DNA from: Candidatus Polarisedimenticolia bacterium
Lineage (GTDB): Bacteria > Acidobacteriota > Polarisedimenticolia > Gp22-AA2 > AA152
Length of the DNA stretch: 41,016 nucleotides
NCBI GenBank assembly: GCA_035764505.1
Contig: DASTZC010000114.1
Coordinates: 1 to 41,016, forward strand
Direction of reading: 5' to 3'
Part shown: one piece after another, positions 7,723 to 19,923 of the stretch
Position numbering within the stretch: position 1 is the stretch's first letter
How the letters are laid out: every line of letters begins with the position of its first letter
Position numbers and translations under genes: made by a program
Notes under the pieces: generated by a model
Seen by the model: only the letters and a program-made list of their open reading frames with translations
Told to the model about the DNA's origin: nothing
Database searches by the model: none

Positions 7723-8666
7723 GCGGGCTGCTCCAGCAGGGTCACGGTCTTCTCCAGGGAAGCCGGGTCCTCGACATTCGCGGTCCTGACCTCGGGGAGG
7801 ATGCGGCGCGCCAGCGAGCTGAGGACCCGGCCGGGGCCCACCTCGACGTAGGTCGTCGCTCCGCCCTCCGCCAGGGCGCGCATGCAGGCCTCCCAGCGCA
7901 CCGGCGCCGTGACCTGCTTGATGAGATTGTCCCGCGCCGCCGCGCCGGAGCTCAGCGGACGTGCGTCGACGTTGCTCACCAACGGGCAATCCAGATCGCG
8001 GAATTCGGCTTCTTCCAGGTGAGGGCGCAGCGCTTCCCGCGCCGGAGCCATCATCTCGCAGTGGAAGGGGGCGCTGACCGGCAACGGGATGGCCCGCTTG
8101 GCCCCACGCTCCGAAGCCGCCTTCACCGCCCGCGCCACCGCCGCGGCGGTTCCCGCGATGACGGTCTGGTCCGGGGAGTTGTAGTTGGCCGCGGCCAGCG
8201 TCTCACCGGCGGCTTCCTCCCGGCACAGCTGCTCCACCTGCGTCGCGGGCAGCCCCAGGATCGCGGCCATGCCTCCTTGTCCCACCGGCACCGCCTCCTG
8301 CATGAACCGGCCGCGGCGGCTCACCAGGCGCAGCGCGTCGGCAAAGCGCAGCGCTCCCGCGCTCACCAGCGCCGAATACTCTCCCAGGGAATGGCCGGCC
8401 ACGAAGGCGGGGACGATCCCCTTGAAGCGCAGCGCCCGCTCGCAGGCCAGGCTGGTGGCCAGAAGCGCCGGCTGCGTCAGCTCGGTGAGCCTCAGCTTTT
8501 CCTCCGGCCCCTCGAAGCAGATCGTGGAGAGAGGAAACCCGAGGGCCTCGTCAGCCTCGCGAAAGGTGTCACGGGCGCAGGAAAAAGCGTCCGCCATCAG
8601 GCGGCCCATGCCGACCGCCTGCGAGCCTTGCCCCGGGAATAGGAATACGACCCGTCCGGCCGTCAT
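7719..8666 (-). CDS. fabD: Malonyl-CoA:ACP transacylase
   Basis: 315 aa. Transfers malonyl from CoA to ACP. The N-terminal FPGQGSQAVGMG is the oxyanion region, GHSLGEYSAL carries the nucleophile Ser93, and APFHCEMM carries the partner His near residue 203. The C-terminus has TYVEVGPGRVLSSLARR. Length is normal for the family. It follows fabH by 21 nt and overlaps fabG by 4 nt. Confidence 0.96.
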   Translation of the reverse strand: MTAGRVVFLFPGQGSQAVGMGRLMADAFSCARDTFREADEALGFPLSTICFEGPEEKLRLTELTQPALLATSLACERALRFKGIVPAFVAGHSLGEYSALVSAGALRFADALRLVSRRGRFMQEAVPVGQGGMAAILGLPATQVEQLCREEAAGETLAAANYNSPDQTVIAGTAAAVARAVKAASERGAKRAIPLPVSAPFHCEMMAPAREALRPHLEEAEFRDLDCPLVSNVDARPLSSGAAARDNLIKQVTAPVRWEACMRALAEGGATTYVEVGPGRVLSSLARRILPEVRTANVEDPASLEKTVTLLEQPA

Positions 8667-8687
8667 CGTGTTGTCCTAAGCTTCGCG

Positions 8688-9710
8688 CTACCAGCGCAGG
8701 AGCGACGCTCCCCAGGTCAGACCCGCGCCGAAGGCGGCGAACAGGAGGATGTCTCCCGGGTGGACCCGCCCGGCGCGCACCGCCTCGTCCAGCGCGATCG
8801 GGATCGAGGCCGACGAGGTGTTCCCCACCTTGTCGATGTTGATGAACACCTGCTCGGGCTTCAATCCGAGCCGGTTGCCCACCGCCTCGATAATCCGGCG
8901 GTTCGCCTGGTGCGGGATGTAGAGATCGATGTCGGAGGCCGACAGCCCGCTGGCCGTGATCACCTCGCGGCTCACGTCCTCGATGCTGCGCACGGCGATC
9001 TTGAAGGTCTCGTTCCCTTTCATGCGTATGTAGTGCATGCGTTCCCGCACCGTCGCCTCGGAGGTCGGATACCGGGTGCCGCCCGCCGGGACGGTGATGA
9101 AATCGGCCATGGATCCGTCGGAGCGCAGACTGTTGGCCAGGATGCCGGCGGTCCCCTCGCGCGCCGTCAGGACCGTGGCGCCGGCCCCGTCGGCGAAGAT
9201 GATGCAGGTGGTGCGGTCCTTCCAATCGACGTACTTGCTCAACAGCTCGCCGCCGATGACCAGAGCATGGCGGTAGCCGCCGCCCGACAGGAAGCGGTCC
9301 GCCACGGCCAGCGCATAGATGTAGCCGGAGCAGCCGGCAGACAGGTCGAAGGCTGCGGCATGGCGCGAACCGAGATTGTCCTGGATGGTGCAGGCGGTGG
9401 ACGGGATCGGGCAGTCCGGGGTGACGGTGGCGCAGATGATCAGGTCGAGGTCTTCCCCCTTCACCCCGGCCATCTCCAGGGCCTTCGCTCCCGCCTGCGT
9501 GGCGTACTGTGAGAGGTATTCCCCTTCCCCGGCGATGCGCCGCTCCTTGATCCCGGTGCGCGTGGTGATCCAGTCGTCGGAGGTGTCGACCATGCTTTCG
9601 AGGTCGTGGTTGGTCAGGATTTTCGGAGGGAGGGCGGAGCCGGTGCCGGTCACCACGGCCCGCAGCCTCGACTGGTTGAGGCCTTCGACGGACGCGGAAG
9701 CGGGGCTCAT
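8688..9710 (-). CDS. fabH: Beta-ketoacyl-ACP synthase III
   Basis: 340 aa. Initiating condensing enzyme, acetyl-CoA (or branched acyl-CoA) plus malonyl-ACP. Catalytic residues are Cys127 in SAGCSGYIYAL, His267 in YIPHQANRRI and Asn297 in KVGNTSSASIP. DTSDDWITTRTGIKERRI is the typical front. The ATG at 9710 overlaps the plsX stop by 4 nt; this start gives about 15 extra residues before the usual beginning (VVTGTGSALP). Primer preference cannot be read from the sequence. Confidence 0.96.
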   Translation of the reverse strand: MSPASASVEGLNQSRLRAVVTGTGSALPPKILTNHDLESMVDTSDDWITTRTGIKERRIAGEGEYLSQYATQAGAKALEMAGVKGEDLDLIICATVTPDCPIPSTACTIQDNLGSRHAAAFDLSAGCSGYIYALAVADRFLSGGGYRHALVIGGELLSKYVDWKDRTTCIIFADGAGATVLTAREGTAGILANSLRSDGSMADFITVPAGGTRYPTSEATVRERMHYIRMKGNETFKIAVRSIEDVSREVITASGLSASDIDLYIPHQANRRIIEAVGNRLGLKPEQVFINIDKVGNTSSASIPIALDEAVRAGRVHPGDILLFAAFGAGLTWGASLLRW

Positions 9711-10729
9711 GCGGTCACCGATCGCATCCCATGGGAGCTCTCCTCGATTTCCTTGCGGATCTGCTCGTTGACGCCGCTTTCCACCGCCTCGCCCGCCACG
9801 CGCAGGGCGTTGCGGATGGCGCGCGGTGAGGAGCGGCCGTGGCTGATGATGGTGGTCCCCTTGACACCGAGCAGCGGCACGCCGCCGAACTCGGCATAAT
9901 CGACGCGCTTCTTGAATCCTTTGAAGGCCGGGCGCGACAGCACGTACCCCAGCCGCGTCCTCCAGGAGCGCGAGAACTCCTGCCTCAGGAAGTGGAACAG
10001 CGTCTCGGTAGCGCTCTCGACCGCCTTGAGCGAGACGTTCCCCGTGAATCCGTCGCACACGACCACGTCCGCGCTGCCGTCGAAGATGTCGTGGCCCTCC
10101 ACGTTGCCGATGAAGTTGATGCGCGATTCCTGCAGGAGCTTGAAGGTCTCCTTGACGGCGTCGTTCCCCTTGCCCGCCTCCTCGCCGTTGCTGAGCAGGC
10201 CGACCCGGGGTGAAGCAATGCGCAGCAGGTTCTTGGCGTAGATGTGGGCCATGATGGCCCACTGCAGCATGTGCTGAGGCTTGCTGTCGACGTTGGCCCC
10301 GACGTCGAGCCAGACGGTGGTTCCCTTGAGGTTTGGGACCACCGCCGCCAGCGCCGGGCGATCGACTCCGGAGACGGTGCCGAGGACGAACATGGCCGTG
10401 GCCATCACCGCTCCCGAGTTGCCGGCCGAGACCAGCGCGTCGGCGCCGCCGTCGCGCACCAGGTTGGCGGCGACACGCAGCGAGGAGTCCTTCTTACGGC
10501 GCAGCGCGGCAGCCGGCGATTCGTCCATGGAGACCGTCTCGCTGGCGTGCACGATCGTGACGGTGTCCGGGACCCGGGAATGCTTCTTCAGCTCTTTCTC
10601 GATCTCGTCCTGCCGGCCGACCAGCACGACCTGGCTGCCCAGCTCGCGGGCCGCCATCAGGGCGCCGGCCACGGTGTTCGCGGGCGCGAAGTCCCCTCCC
10701 ATCGCGTCCAGGGCGATTCTCGGCTTCAT
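9707..10729 (-). CDS. plsX: Phosphate acyltransferase PlsX
   Basis: 340 aa. Makes acyl-phosphate from acyl-ACP, the first step of the PlsX/PlsY route to phosphatidic acid; peripheral membrane protein. It begins IALDAMGGDFAP and has DALVSAGNSGAVMA, VGLLSNGEEAGKG and DGFTGNVSLKAVE, all family hallmarks. It sits between rpmF and fabH, the classic arrangement. Confidence 0.97.
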   Translation of the reverse strand: MKPRIALDAMGGDFAPANTVAGALMAARELGSQVVLVGRQDEIEKELKKHSRVPDTVTIVHASETVSMDESPAAALRRKKDSSLRVAANLVRDGGADALVSAGNSGAVMATAMFVLGTVSGVDRPALAAVVPNLKGTTVWLDVGANVDSKPQHMLQWAIMAHIYAKNLLRIASPRVGLLSNGEEAGKGNDAVKETFKLLQESRINFIGNVEGHDIFDGSADVVVCDGFTGNVSLKAVESATETLFHFLRQEFSRSWRTRLGYVLSRPAFKGFKKRVDYAEFGGVPLLGVKGTTIISHGRSSPRAIRNALRVAGEAVESGVNEQIRKEIEESSHGMRSVTA

Positions 10730-10780
10730 CCTCTGACCTCGAAGCGGATCGGGAGGATCGGCGGGCCCGTCACCGGCCCT

Positions 10781-10963
10781 CTAGACGTCCGCGACCTCGA
10801 TGACGTCGCGCCCTTTGTAGGTTCCGCAGTGGGGGCAGACCCGGTGCGGCAGCTTCTCTTCGTGGCACCGGGGGCAACGGGAGAGAGAGGGACGAGCCAG
10901 CGCGTCGTGGGCCCGGCGGCGATCTCTTCGGGCTCGCGAGTGTCTTCGTTTTGGATTGGGCAT
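10781..10963 (-). CDS. rpmF: 50S ribosomal protein L32
   Basis: 60 aa, very basic N-terminus MPNPKRRHSRARRDRRRAHD. Four cysteines (C30, C33, C43, C46) in CPRC and CPHC form the zinc ribbon of the Cys-containing L32 type. It lies 21 nt after yceD and 51 nt before plsX, the conserved yceD-rpmF-plsX-fab order. Confidence 0.96.
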   Translation of the reverse strand: MPNPKRRHSRARRDRRRAHDALARPSLSRCPRCHEEKLPHRVCPHCGTYKGRDVIEVADV

Positions 10964-10984
10964 TTGTCCGGCCTGAAAGGTTGG

Positions 10985-11497
10985 TTAGAGGGTGATCTTC
11001 GTCGTCAACGGTATCGATTCCTGCGGCTCCTCGGGGCAGTCGCAGGGCTGCGTGTTGCGATCGGCGCCGCACCGCGGACAGATTCCGCGGCACAACGGCT
11101 GGCACAACGGCTTCAGCGGAACGGCCAGAACGATCTGCTCGAGGGCCATCTCGCCGAGATCCACCCGGACCCCGTCGAAAGGCGTCAGCGCCACATCCTC
11201 TTCCACCAGCGCGTGCTCCGATTCGGGCCTGCCGAGCGGCCCGGGCCGGAAGATCCGATGGCAGGGCGCCTCCAGACTCAAGCGGAAAGGCGTCAGGCAG
11301 CGGCTGCAGTTCAGCGAGACATCCGCCTGCACTTTTCCCCGGAACTCGACATCGGAAGCCGTCTTGCGGAGCGACCCCAGGAGCCTCGCACTTTCAACTC
11401 GGGCCGTCTCACCACTTCCTTCGGGAAGCGGCGGCAGGCTCAGCGCGCGATCGATCTCCAGTCCAGCCGGGGGGATCTTGTTGACTTCAATGAACAA
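10985..11497 (-). CDS. yceD: YceD/DUF177 family protein
   Basis: 170 aa. A DUF177 protein, almost always upstream of rpmF; family members are linked to 23S rRNA accumulation. The metal-binding cysteines are NCSRC (C64, C67) followed by LCQPLCRGICPRCG and PCDC at the C-terminus. The start is TTG at 11497 with GGAGGGG 6-7 nt upstream; the promoter at 11520-11547 places the transcript start just above it. An upstream extension of the open frame crosses that promoter and is not used. First gene of the fab operon. Confidence 0.9.
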   Translation of the reverse strand: MFIEVNKIPPAGLEIDRALSLPPLPEGSGETARVESARLLGSLRKTASDVEFRGKVQADVSLNCSRCLTPFRLSLEAPCHRIFRPGPLGRPESEHALVEEDVALTPFDGVRVDLGEMALEQIVLAVPLKPLCQPLCRGICPRCGADRNTQPCDCPEEPQESIPLTTKITL

Positions 11498-11519
11498 ATC
11501 CGCCCCTCCGTGGGGCCGG

Positions 11520-11547
11520 ATTATAGCATGCAACGATCCGATGTCAA
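11520..11547 (-). promoter_or_regulatory. Near-consensus sigma70 promoter of the yceD-rpmF-plsX-fab operon
   Basis: TTGACA (11547-11542), a 16-nt spacer ending in TGC, then TATAAT (11525-11520). Both hexamers match the consensus exactly and an extended -10 (TGn) is present. The transcript would begin near 11513, about 16 nt before the yceD TTG. It is the strongest promoter seen in the window. Confidence 0.8.
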
Positions 11548-11571
11548 CGGGGTCGACCGGCGGCAAATAGC

Positions 11572-13077
11572 TCAGGACTCTACGTTTTTCATCTCCGAGA
11601 GTGCCTTGAGCGCCTCGCTGTGGGAGGGGGCTACCTCGACTGCTTTCTCGAAGCTCTTCTTGGCTTTGCGAAGCAAGTTGTGGGAGCGGTAGAAGGTCCC
11701 CAAGTGGACGAAGTGTTCGGCGTTCCAGGGGTCGATCTCGGCCGCCTTCAGCAGGCTTTGCTCGGCCCTTTTCTGCCATCGGTAATCGGGGTTGCGCAGC
11801 AGCGCCTGGCCCAGCAGCGAATGGTAGCGGGCGTCGGCGTCGTAGGCCTTGAGCGCCTGCTCGCAGTACTGGATGGCATTGTAGAAGTCCTTGGCCTTGA
11901 AGAACTCCCGGGCCTTGACATAGAAGAACTCCGAGCGCCTCGCCTGCTCTTCGAGCATTTCCTGCGTCTGGGTCTTGCTCAGCTCCTTGCGCTTGCTGAG
12001 CGTCTCCATGTCGAGCGTCGTCACCGACCCGGTGGAAGCGCCGGATTGCCGGGCCGAGCGCATGTGGCTCTGGGTCATGGCTAGGTAGGCTTCCAGCAGC
12101 TTCCCCTCGATGAGCATCAGCTCGTCGCGGTAGGCATCGCGCGTCTTCTTGAGGAACCGATCGCTCCGGAAAGCGTCCTTCCTCGTGTCGTAGGCCTTGC
12201 GAATCGTCTCGACGTCGGCGGTGGCGTCCACCCCCAGCACCGTCCAGGACTCTCCCGCCTGGAGGATGCGCCCCATCTCCTTGATCACGGCCGCCTCCCG
12301 ATCGAGGCGCTCCGTCTGCTCGCGATCGCCCGAGAGCAGGCTGCGCACCGCCACCGGCCCGGCCCCCAGGGGTGGGACGGTCTCGATGATGCCGAGCACC
12401 AGCAGGCAGAAAAGGAAGCGCATCGCGGTATCCTCCTCGGAAGGAGGGATCAGGGCGGCTATCTCGCCGATCCGGACCGTGCCGTCGACCCGCGACAGCG
12501 CGAAGCCCTGCACCGGATGCAGCGCCAGCTTCTCCAGCGGCAGGTAGAGGTTATCGCTCAGCTTGACCTTGCGATCGAGGCGGTGCAACGCCTCCCGCAG
12601 CGGCGCGAATCCCGCCATCGAGCGGATGCCGCGCATCAGGTACTCGAAGGTGAGCACCACGTCGGTCGAGAAGACCTCCCCCGACCCCGGGGGCGTCTCC
12701 AGGAAGGAGGACTCGCCCGATTCCCAGCGGAAGGTGGAGACCATCACCTGCTGGATCTGCGAGCGCATCCCCTGCTGCAGCTTCTCGAGGGGGACCTTTC
12801 CCGACTCGAACAGCCGGCGCGCCAGAGTCCAGTCGTCGCCTCGGACCCCCTCGAGCTGCGGGATGTCCTGGGCGTTCAGGGCCCGATCATGCAGCAGGAA
12901 ATCGATGAGCCCCTCATCCTCGAGGCTCGAGTCGGCGAAGAAGATCATCCCGCGATCGAAGTGGATCCGTTTGCGGACCTCCGGCCGGGAAAGGGTCAGC
13001 ACGCCGCTGCTCTCGGCAAGGAAGATGTCGCGGATGATCTCGACCAGCGTGGCAGGAATGAAAGGAGTGCTCACCAC
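11572..13077 (-). CDS. DUF4388 (PATAN-like) protein with J-like segment and TPR repeats
   Basis: 501 aa, no signal peptide or membrane segment. Residues about 1-190 match the DUF4388 pattern (LVEIIRDIFLAESSGVLTLSR, then HFDRGMIFFADSS). This domain is common in delta-proteobacteria and Acidobacteria next to signalling and motility genes. Residues about 275-335 resemble a J-domain fold (WTVLGVDATADVETIRKAYD) but lack His-Pro-Asp. Residues about 375-495 are TPR repeats (AIQYCEQALKAYDAD; AEQSLLKAAEIDPWNAEHF). The start is GTG at 13077 or the adjacent GTG at 13074. A promoter at 13148-13177 suggests it is transcribed apart from the kinases above it. A scaffold or adaptor role is likely; the partner is unknown. 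Confidence 0.8.
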   Translation of the reverse strand: MVSTPFIPATLVEIIRDIFLAESSGVLTLSRPEVRKRIHFDRGMIFFADSSLEDEGLIDFLLHDRALNAQDIPQLEGVRGDDWTLARRLFESGKVPLEKLQQGMRSQIQQVMVSTFRWESGESSFLETPPGSGEVFSTDVVLTFEYLMRGIRSMAGFAPLREALHRLDRKVKLSDNLYLPLEKLALHPVQGFALSRVDGTVRIGEIAALIPPSEEDTAMRFLFCLLVLGIIETVPPLGAGPVAVRSLLSGDREQTERLDREAAVIKEMGRILQAGESWTVLGVDATADVETIRKAYDTRKDAFRSDRFLKKTRDAYRDELMLIEGKLLEAYLAMTQSHMRSARQSGASTGSVTTLDMETLSKRKELSKTQTQEMLEEQARRSEFFYVKAREFFKAKDFYNAIQYCEQALKAYDADARYHSLLGQALLRNPDYRWQKRAEQSLLKAAEIDPWNAEHFVHLGTFYRSHNLLRKAKKSFEKAVEVAPSHSEALKALSEMKNVES

Positions 13078-13147
13078 TTCCTCGGAGCGGACGCTGGATT
13101 GCGCAGGACACCACCGGCGTGGAGAGCTGCTCGGATAGAGCGCGCGG

Positions 13148-13177
13148 ATGCTAGCACAGCGTTTTTTTGCCTGTCAA
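13148..13177 (-). promoter_or_regulatory. Promoter upstream of the DUF4388/TPR gene
   Basis: TTGACA (13177-13172), an 18-nt spacer ending in TGC, then TAGCAT (13153-13148), with an extended -10. The -35 box contains the TGA stop codon of the preceding receiver-kinase gene. Confidence 0.6.
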
Positions 13178-14345
13178 CGCGCCGCTTCCGTCGGCGCGGG
13201 TTCGCCGGGCGCGGAAGAGCCGGGCAGGGTGAAGAAAAAATTGCTGCCCGCGCCTGGCTGGCTCTCCACCCAGATCCTGCCGCCGTGGGCTTCCACCGCC
13301 AGCTTGCAGAAGGTCAGACCCAGCCCGGTGCCGCGCGCCATGCCGGCCTCATTGGGGGACGGCTCCCCGACGACGAACTTGTCGAACACCCGCGGCAGCA
13401 GCTGCAGAGGGATTCCCTCGCCGGTGTCGCGCACCCAGAAGCGCGCCCCCTCCCCTTCTGCGGCCGCGCCGACTTCCACCTTGCCACCCGTCGGCGTGTG
13501 CTTGAGAGCGTTGGAAAGCAGGTTTCCCAGGACGCGGGCGGCGAGGTCGGGGTCGGCCTCCACCTCGGGAAGGGAGTCCGGCAGGGCCGCGATCAGCTCG
13601 ACTCCCGCCTTGCGCGCCAGCCCTTCTCCCTGGCGCAGGCAGGAACGGATCAGATCCTCCGGGCGCAGGCGGCGCCGCTTCAGGGTGAGCTGGTCCTCCT
13701 CCATGCGGGCCACGTCGAGCAGTGTCAGGATCAGCCCCATCAGCTGGCGCGCGCTCTCCTGCGTGCGGGTCAGGATCTGCCGGAACGACTCGGCGGGCAT
13801 CCCCGGCCCCTGGATCTCCAGCAGCTGCAGGTTTCCCACGATGCCGGTCAACGGGTTCTTCAAGTCGTGGACCACCATCTGGGTCAGCTTCTCGCGCATC
13901 TGCTCCAGTTTCAGCAGCTCGCGGTTCTTTTCCTCGAGCTGGAGGCGGGTCTGCTCGACCTCGTCGTGCAGCGCTTTGGCGCGCAGGATGGTGCGCAGCT
14001 TGGCGAGCAGCTCCACCCGGTTGACCGGCTTCGACAGGAAGTCATCGGCGCCGATCTCCAGCGCCTGCACCTTCTCCTCCAGGGAGTTGAGCGCCGTCAC
14101 CATGATGACCGGCAGCAATCGCGTCTCGTAGCGCCCGCGAATCCGGCCGCAGACCTCGAAGCCGCTCATCCCCGGCATCATCACGTCCAGCAGCACGGCG
14201 TCGACCCGCTCGCGAGACAGGGTCCCGAGGGCCTCCTCGCCGTCGTGCGCGCTCAGGACCGGATAGCCGGAGGACTTCAGGATCGACTCCATCAGCCTGA
14301 GGTTCCTCGGGTCGTCGTCCACCACCAGGATCGTCGCCTGGGTCG

Positions 14346-14349
<4 letters not shown>
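13174..14349 (-). CDS. Receiver-histidine kinase (REC-HisKA-HATPase)
   Basis: 391 aa, soluble. The N-terminal receiver has DDD (11-13), phospho-acceptor Asp55 (LLDVMMPG) and Lys107 (FLSKPVN), all intact. A coiled coil (about 125-155) leads to the HisKA box VVHDLKNPLTGIVGN with His161. The HATPase domain has NLLSNALKHTP, DTGEGIP and GTGLGLTFCK. The ATG at 14349 overlaps the upstream hybrid-kinase stop by 4 nt. With a receiver in front of its kinase it can accept phosphate from another kinase, probably the hybrid kinase upstream, and work as a relay. The output partner is not visible. Confidence 0.92.
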
Positions 14350-16340
<1,991 letters not shown>

Positions 16341-16383
16341 CAAGGCCTCCCCCCCTCCGCAGCGAGGGGACCCGGGTCCCTCG

Positions 16384-17793
<1,410 letters not shown>

Positions 17794-17867
17794 CTTCGGG
17801 TTTTCCTTTCCTCCGAGGCCGGTCCCCGGACGTGGGGGGTGCACCTCTGTGAACTGTCGCGAAAAAC

Positions 17868-17884
17868 AGCAAGAAGTGTTCCAG
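17868..17884 (-). promoter_or_regulatory. Sigma54 (-24/-12) promoter of the activator/kinase operon
   Basis: On the minus strand, CTGGAACACTTCTTGCT (17884-17868). GG (-24) and GC (-12) are exactly 10 nt apart, and the match to the TGGCAC-N5-TTGCW consensus misses only one or two bases. The transcript would start near 17857, about 64 nt before the ATG at 17793. Confidence 0.75.
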
Positions 17885-17890
17885 GGTTTG

Positions 17891-17931
17891 GACACGGGGC
17901 GGCAGGTTGTCTAAGCCTCCATCGCCGTGTC
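17891..17931. repeat. Inverted repeat upstream of the sigma54 promoter, possible activator site
   Basis: Arms GACACGG (17891-17897) and CCGTGTC (17925-17931) are separated by 27 bp and lie just upstream of the -24 box. It could be an enhancer site for the encoded activator. The centre is only about 54 bp above the predicted start, closer than most enhancers, so this is tentative. The rest of the 336-bp gap (17794-18129) shows no gene. Confidence 0.35.
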
Positions 17932-18084
17932 GGAAGCGCGGCAGGTTCCGGGCGGATGCCGCGCGATCTTTGGAAGAAGAGGAGGGCGGGTGAAGCAAAA
18001 GGTAACGGAAGGTCGGCCCGGTTTCCCAGTCAGCCATCCGCCGCACCGTCAGGTCTCTGACAGGAAGGCGCGCCCGGGAGCGCG

Positions 18085-18093
18085 TGCTATATT
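18085..18093 (+). promoter_or_regulatory. Extended -10 element of the TPR gene
   Basis: TGCTATATT, an extended -10, lies 37 nt before the ATG at 18130. No -35 box is seen at normal spacing (a CTGACA is 25 nt away). Confidence 0.45.
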
Positions 18094-18129
18094 GAAAGAC
18101 GGCCTTAACCAGTCTTCGAAGAGGGGGAC

Positions 18130-19923
18130 ATGCGGGCAAGGCGCGTCATCGGAGCTCTACTTCCCATCCTGACCATCTCGTTCGCTCTGGCGGCCGGCGC
18201 CGAGATCCCCGTCAAGCCGGCCGAGAAGGATGCCGACCTGATGCAGGGTTTGTCGGAGCTGCACCAGGGACGCTTCAACCAGGGTCAGATGCGCTTCCGC
18301 TCCTTCCTGCAGCACTACCCTTCCGATCCCCGCGGCCATCTCTTCCTGGCTTTCTGCGAATGGTGGCGCCGCCTGCAGTCGGGCACCAAGGTGAGCAACG
18401 ACACCATGGAATACCACCTGGAGGAGGCGCTCCGGCTGGCCCAGGCCGAGGTGAACCTGTCTCCCGAGGATCCCGACGCACTGATGTCGCTGGGAACGGC
18501 CTACATCTTCCTGGCCCAGTACCGCGCCGCCGAAAAGCATATCTTCAAGGCCGCCTCGGCGGCCCGGAAGGGGAAAAGCCAGCTCGAGAAGGCGGCGCAG
18601 CTGCGTCCCGATCTGATCGATGCGCGCTTCGGGCTGGGGGCCTACAACTACTACGCCGACAAGGTCAATGTCCTGGTGAAGGGACTGCGGACGGTGCTCT
18701 TCCTTCCTGGGGGCGACAGCGCGCTCGGGCTCTCGCAGCTGGAGGAGGTGGCCCGCAACGGCCGCTACTTCCGAACGGAGGCGCAGCTGCTGCTGGCGGT
18801 GATCTACCAGGGAAAGCACGAGCACAAGTACCGCACCTCCTTGAGCCACCTGCAGACCGCCCTGGAGCTGAATCCCGGCTCGCCGATCATTCTCGGGAGT
18901 GTCGGTGAGCTGCAGATGCGCCTGGGCTACTACCCCGAGTCGCATGCCACGCTGCAGCAGGCCATCGCGGCGTCGCGCGGCGCGCACAATGCCGAGCAGG
19001 CCTCCTGGGCCCGCCTCCTGCAGGTGCAGCTCGCCGACTCGCTGGAGCTTTCGCTGCATGGCGCCGAGGCGCTGCGCGAGCTGTCCGCCGCCGTGCAGGG
19101 TCCCCCGCTCGAGACCGAGTGGCGTGCCCGCGCGCTGTCGGTCGGGGCGCGCGCCGCCTATCGCACCGGCGACCGCGAGGCCCTCGACAAGATCCTCGCG
19201 GCGCTGCAGGCAACGCCTCTCGAACGGGACGATCTGCGAGCTCGCTTCGGCAAACCCGCCTGGCAGGACCCGGCGATCGCACGCTCGCTGGCACGCATGG
19301 AGAGCGCGTCCCCCAAGGAAGCGTTGAGCCTGATCGACGGATTGCTGCTGAAGAACCCGACCTCGCCGGAGCTGCTGTTCCATCGGGGAAGGCTTGCCTT
19401 CCAGCAGCGCCAGTGGGAGGACTCGCGCGCCTATCTCGCCAAGATTCCCGACTCGCCGGAGCTGTCGGCTCCCTGGATCCTGGGCTGGAAGAACCTCTTC
19501 CTGGGACGCACCCGATGGCAGACCGGCCAGCGCGAGGCGGCGAAGCAGTTCTACAAGACCTCGCTGCAGGTGGACGGGTTCAGAGGGAAGGATCTGGCGC
19601 GCGCTCTTCTGGGACCCGAGGGGGAAGATCCGGCGATTTGGCCGGTGCAGATTTTCGCGTCAGGGCTTCATGCGCCGGAGGATGCGCGACACGTAGCCGC
19701 GCGTCTCCCGGTAGGGGGGGATGCCTTTGTAGCGGTCGACGGCATCCTCGCCGGCATTGTAGGCGGCCAGGGCGAGGGCCGTATCGTCGTAGCGGGCCAG
19801 CAGCTCTTTCAGGTAGCGGGTCCCTCCTTCGAGGTTCTGCCGCGGATCGAAGACATTTCCCACCTCGAAGCGGCGGGCGGTGTCGGGCATGAGCTGCATG
19901 AGCCCCATCGCCCCCTTCCTTGA
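18130..19923 (+). CDS. Secreted TPR-repeat protein, 3' end overlaps the convergent transglycosylase gene
   Basis: 597 aa as read. The ATG at 18130 follows GAGGGGG. A signal peptide (MRARRVIGALLPILTISFALAAG, cleaved near AAGA) predicts export. Tetratricopeptide-type helices follow (MQGLSELHQGRFNQGQM; SLGTAYIFLAQYRAAEKH; LSHLQTALELNPGSP; LLFHRGRLAFQQRQWED). Two conserved blocks, GLGAYNYYADKVNVLVKG and FLPGGDSALGLSQLEE, recall TPR proteins of Acidobacteria. The last 87 codons (after about residue 510) are antisense to the transglycosylase gene, have no TPR character and are probably an added tail after loss of an older stop. Function unknown; periplasmic protein interaction is likely. Confidence 0.8.
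   Translation: MRARRVIGALLPILTISFALAAGAEIPVKPAEKDADLMQGLSELHQGRFNQGQMRFRSFLQHYPSDPRGHLFLAFCEWWRRLQSGTKVSNDTMEYHLEEALRLAQAEVNLSPEDPDALMSLGTAYIFLAQYRAAEKHIFKAASAARKGKSQLEKAAQLRPDLIDARFGLGAYNYYADKVNVLVKGLRTVLFLPGGDSALGLSQLEEVARNGRYFRTEAQLLLAVIYQGKHEHKYRTSLSHLQTALELNPGSPIILGSVGELQMRLGYYPESHATLQQAIAASRGAHNAEQASWARLLQVQLADSLELSLHGAEALRELSAAVQGPPLETEWRARALSVGARAAYRTGDREALDKILAALQATPLERDDLRARFGKPAWQDPAIARSLARMESASPKEALSLIDGLLLKNPTSPELLFHRGRLAFQQRQWEDSRAYLAKIPDSPELSAPWILGWKNLFLGRTRWQTGQREAAKQFYKTSLQVDGFRGKDLARALLGPEGEDPAIWPVQIFASGLHAPEDARHVAARLPVGGDAFVAVDGILAGIVGGQGEGRIVVAGQQLFQVAGPSFEVLPRIEDISHLEAAGGVGHELHEPHRPLP

Noticed and set aside
18057-18093. CTGACA as the -35 box of the TPR gene promoter
   Set aside because: It is 25 nt from the -10 box, far outside the workable 16-19 nt range.
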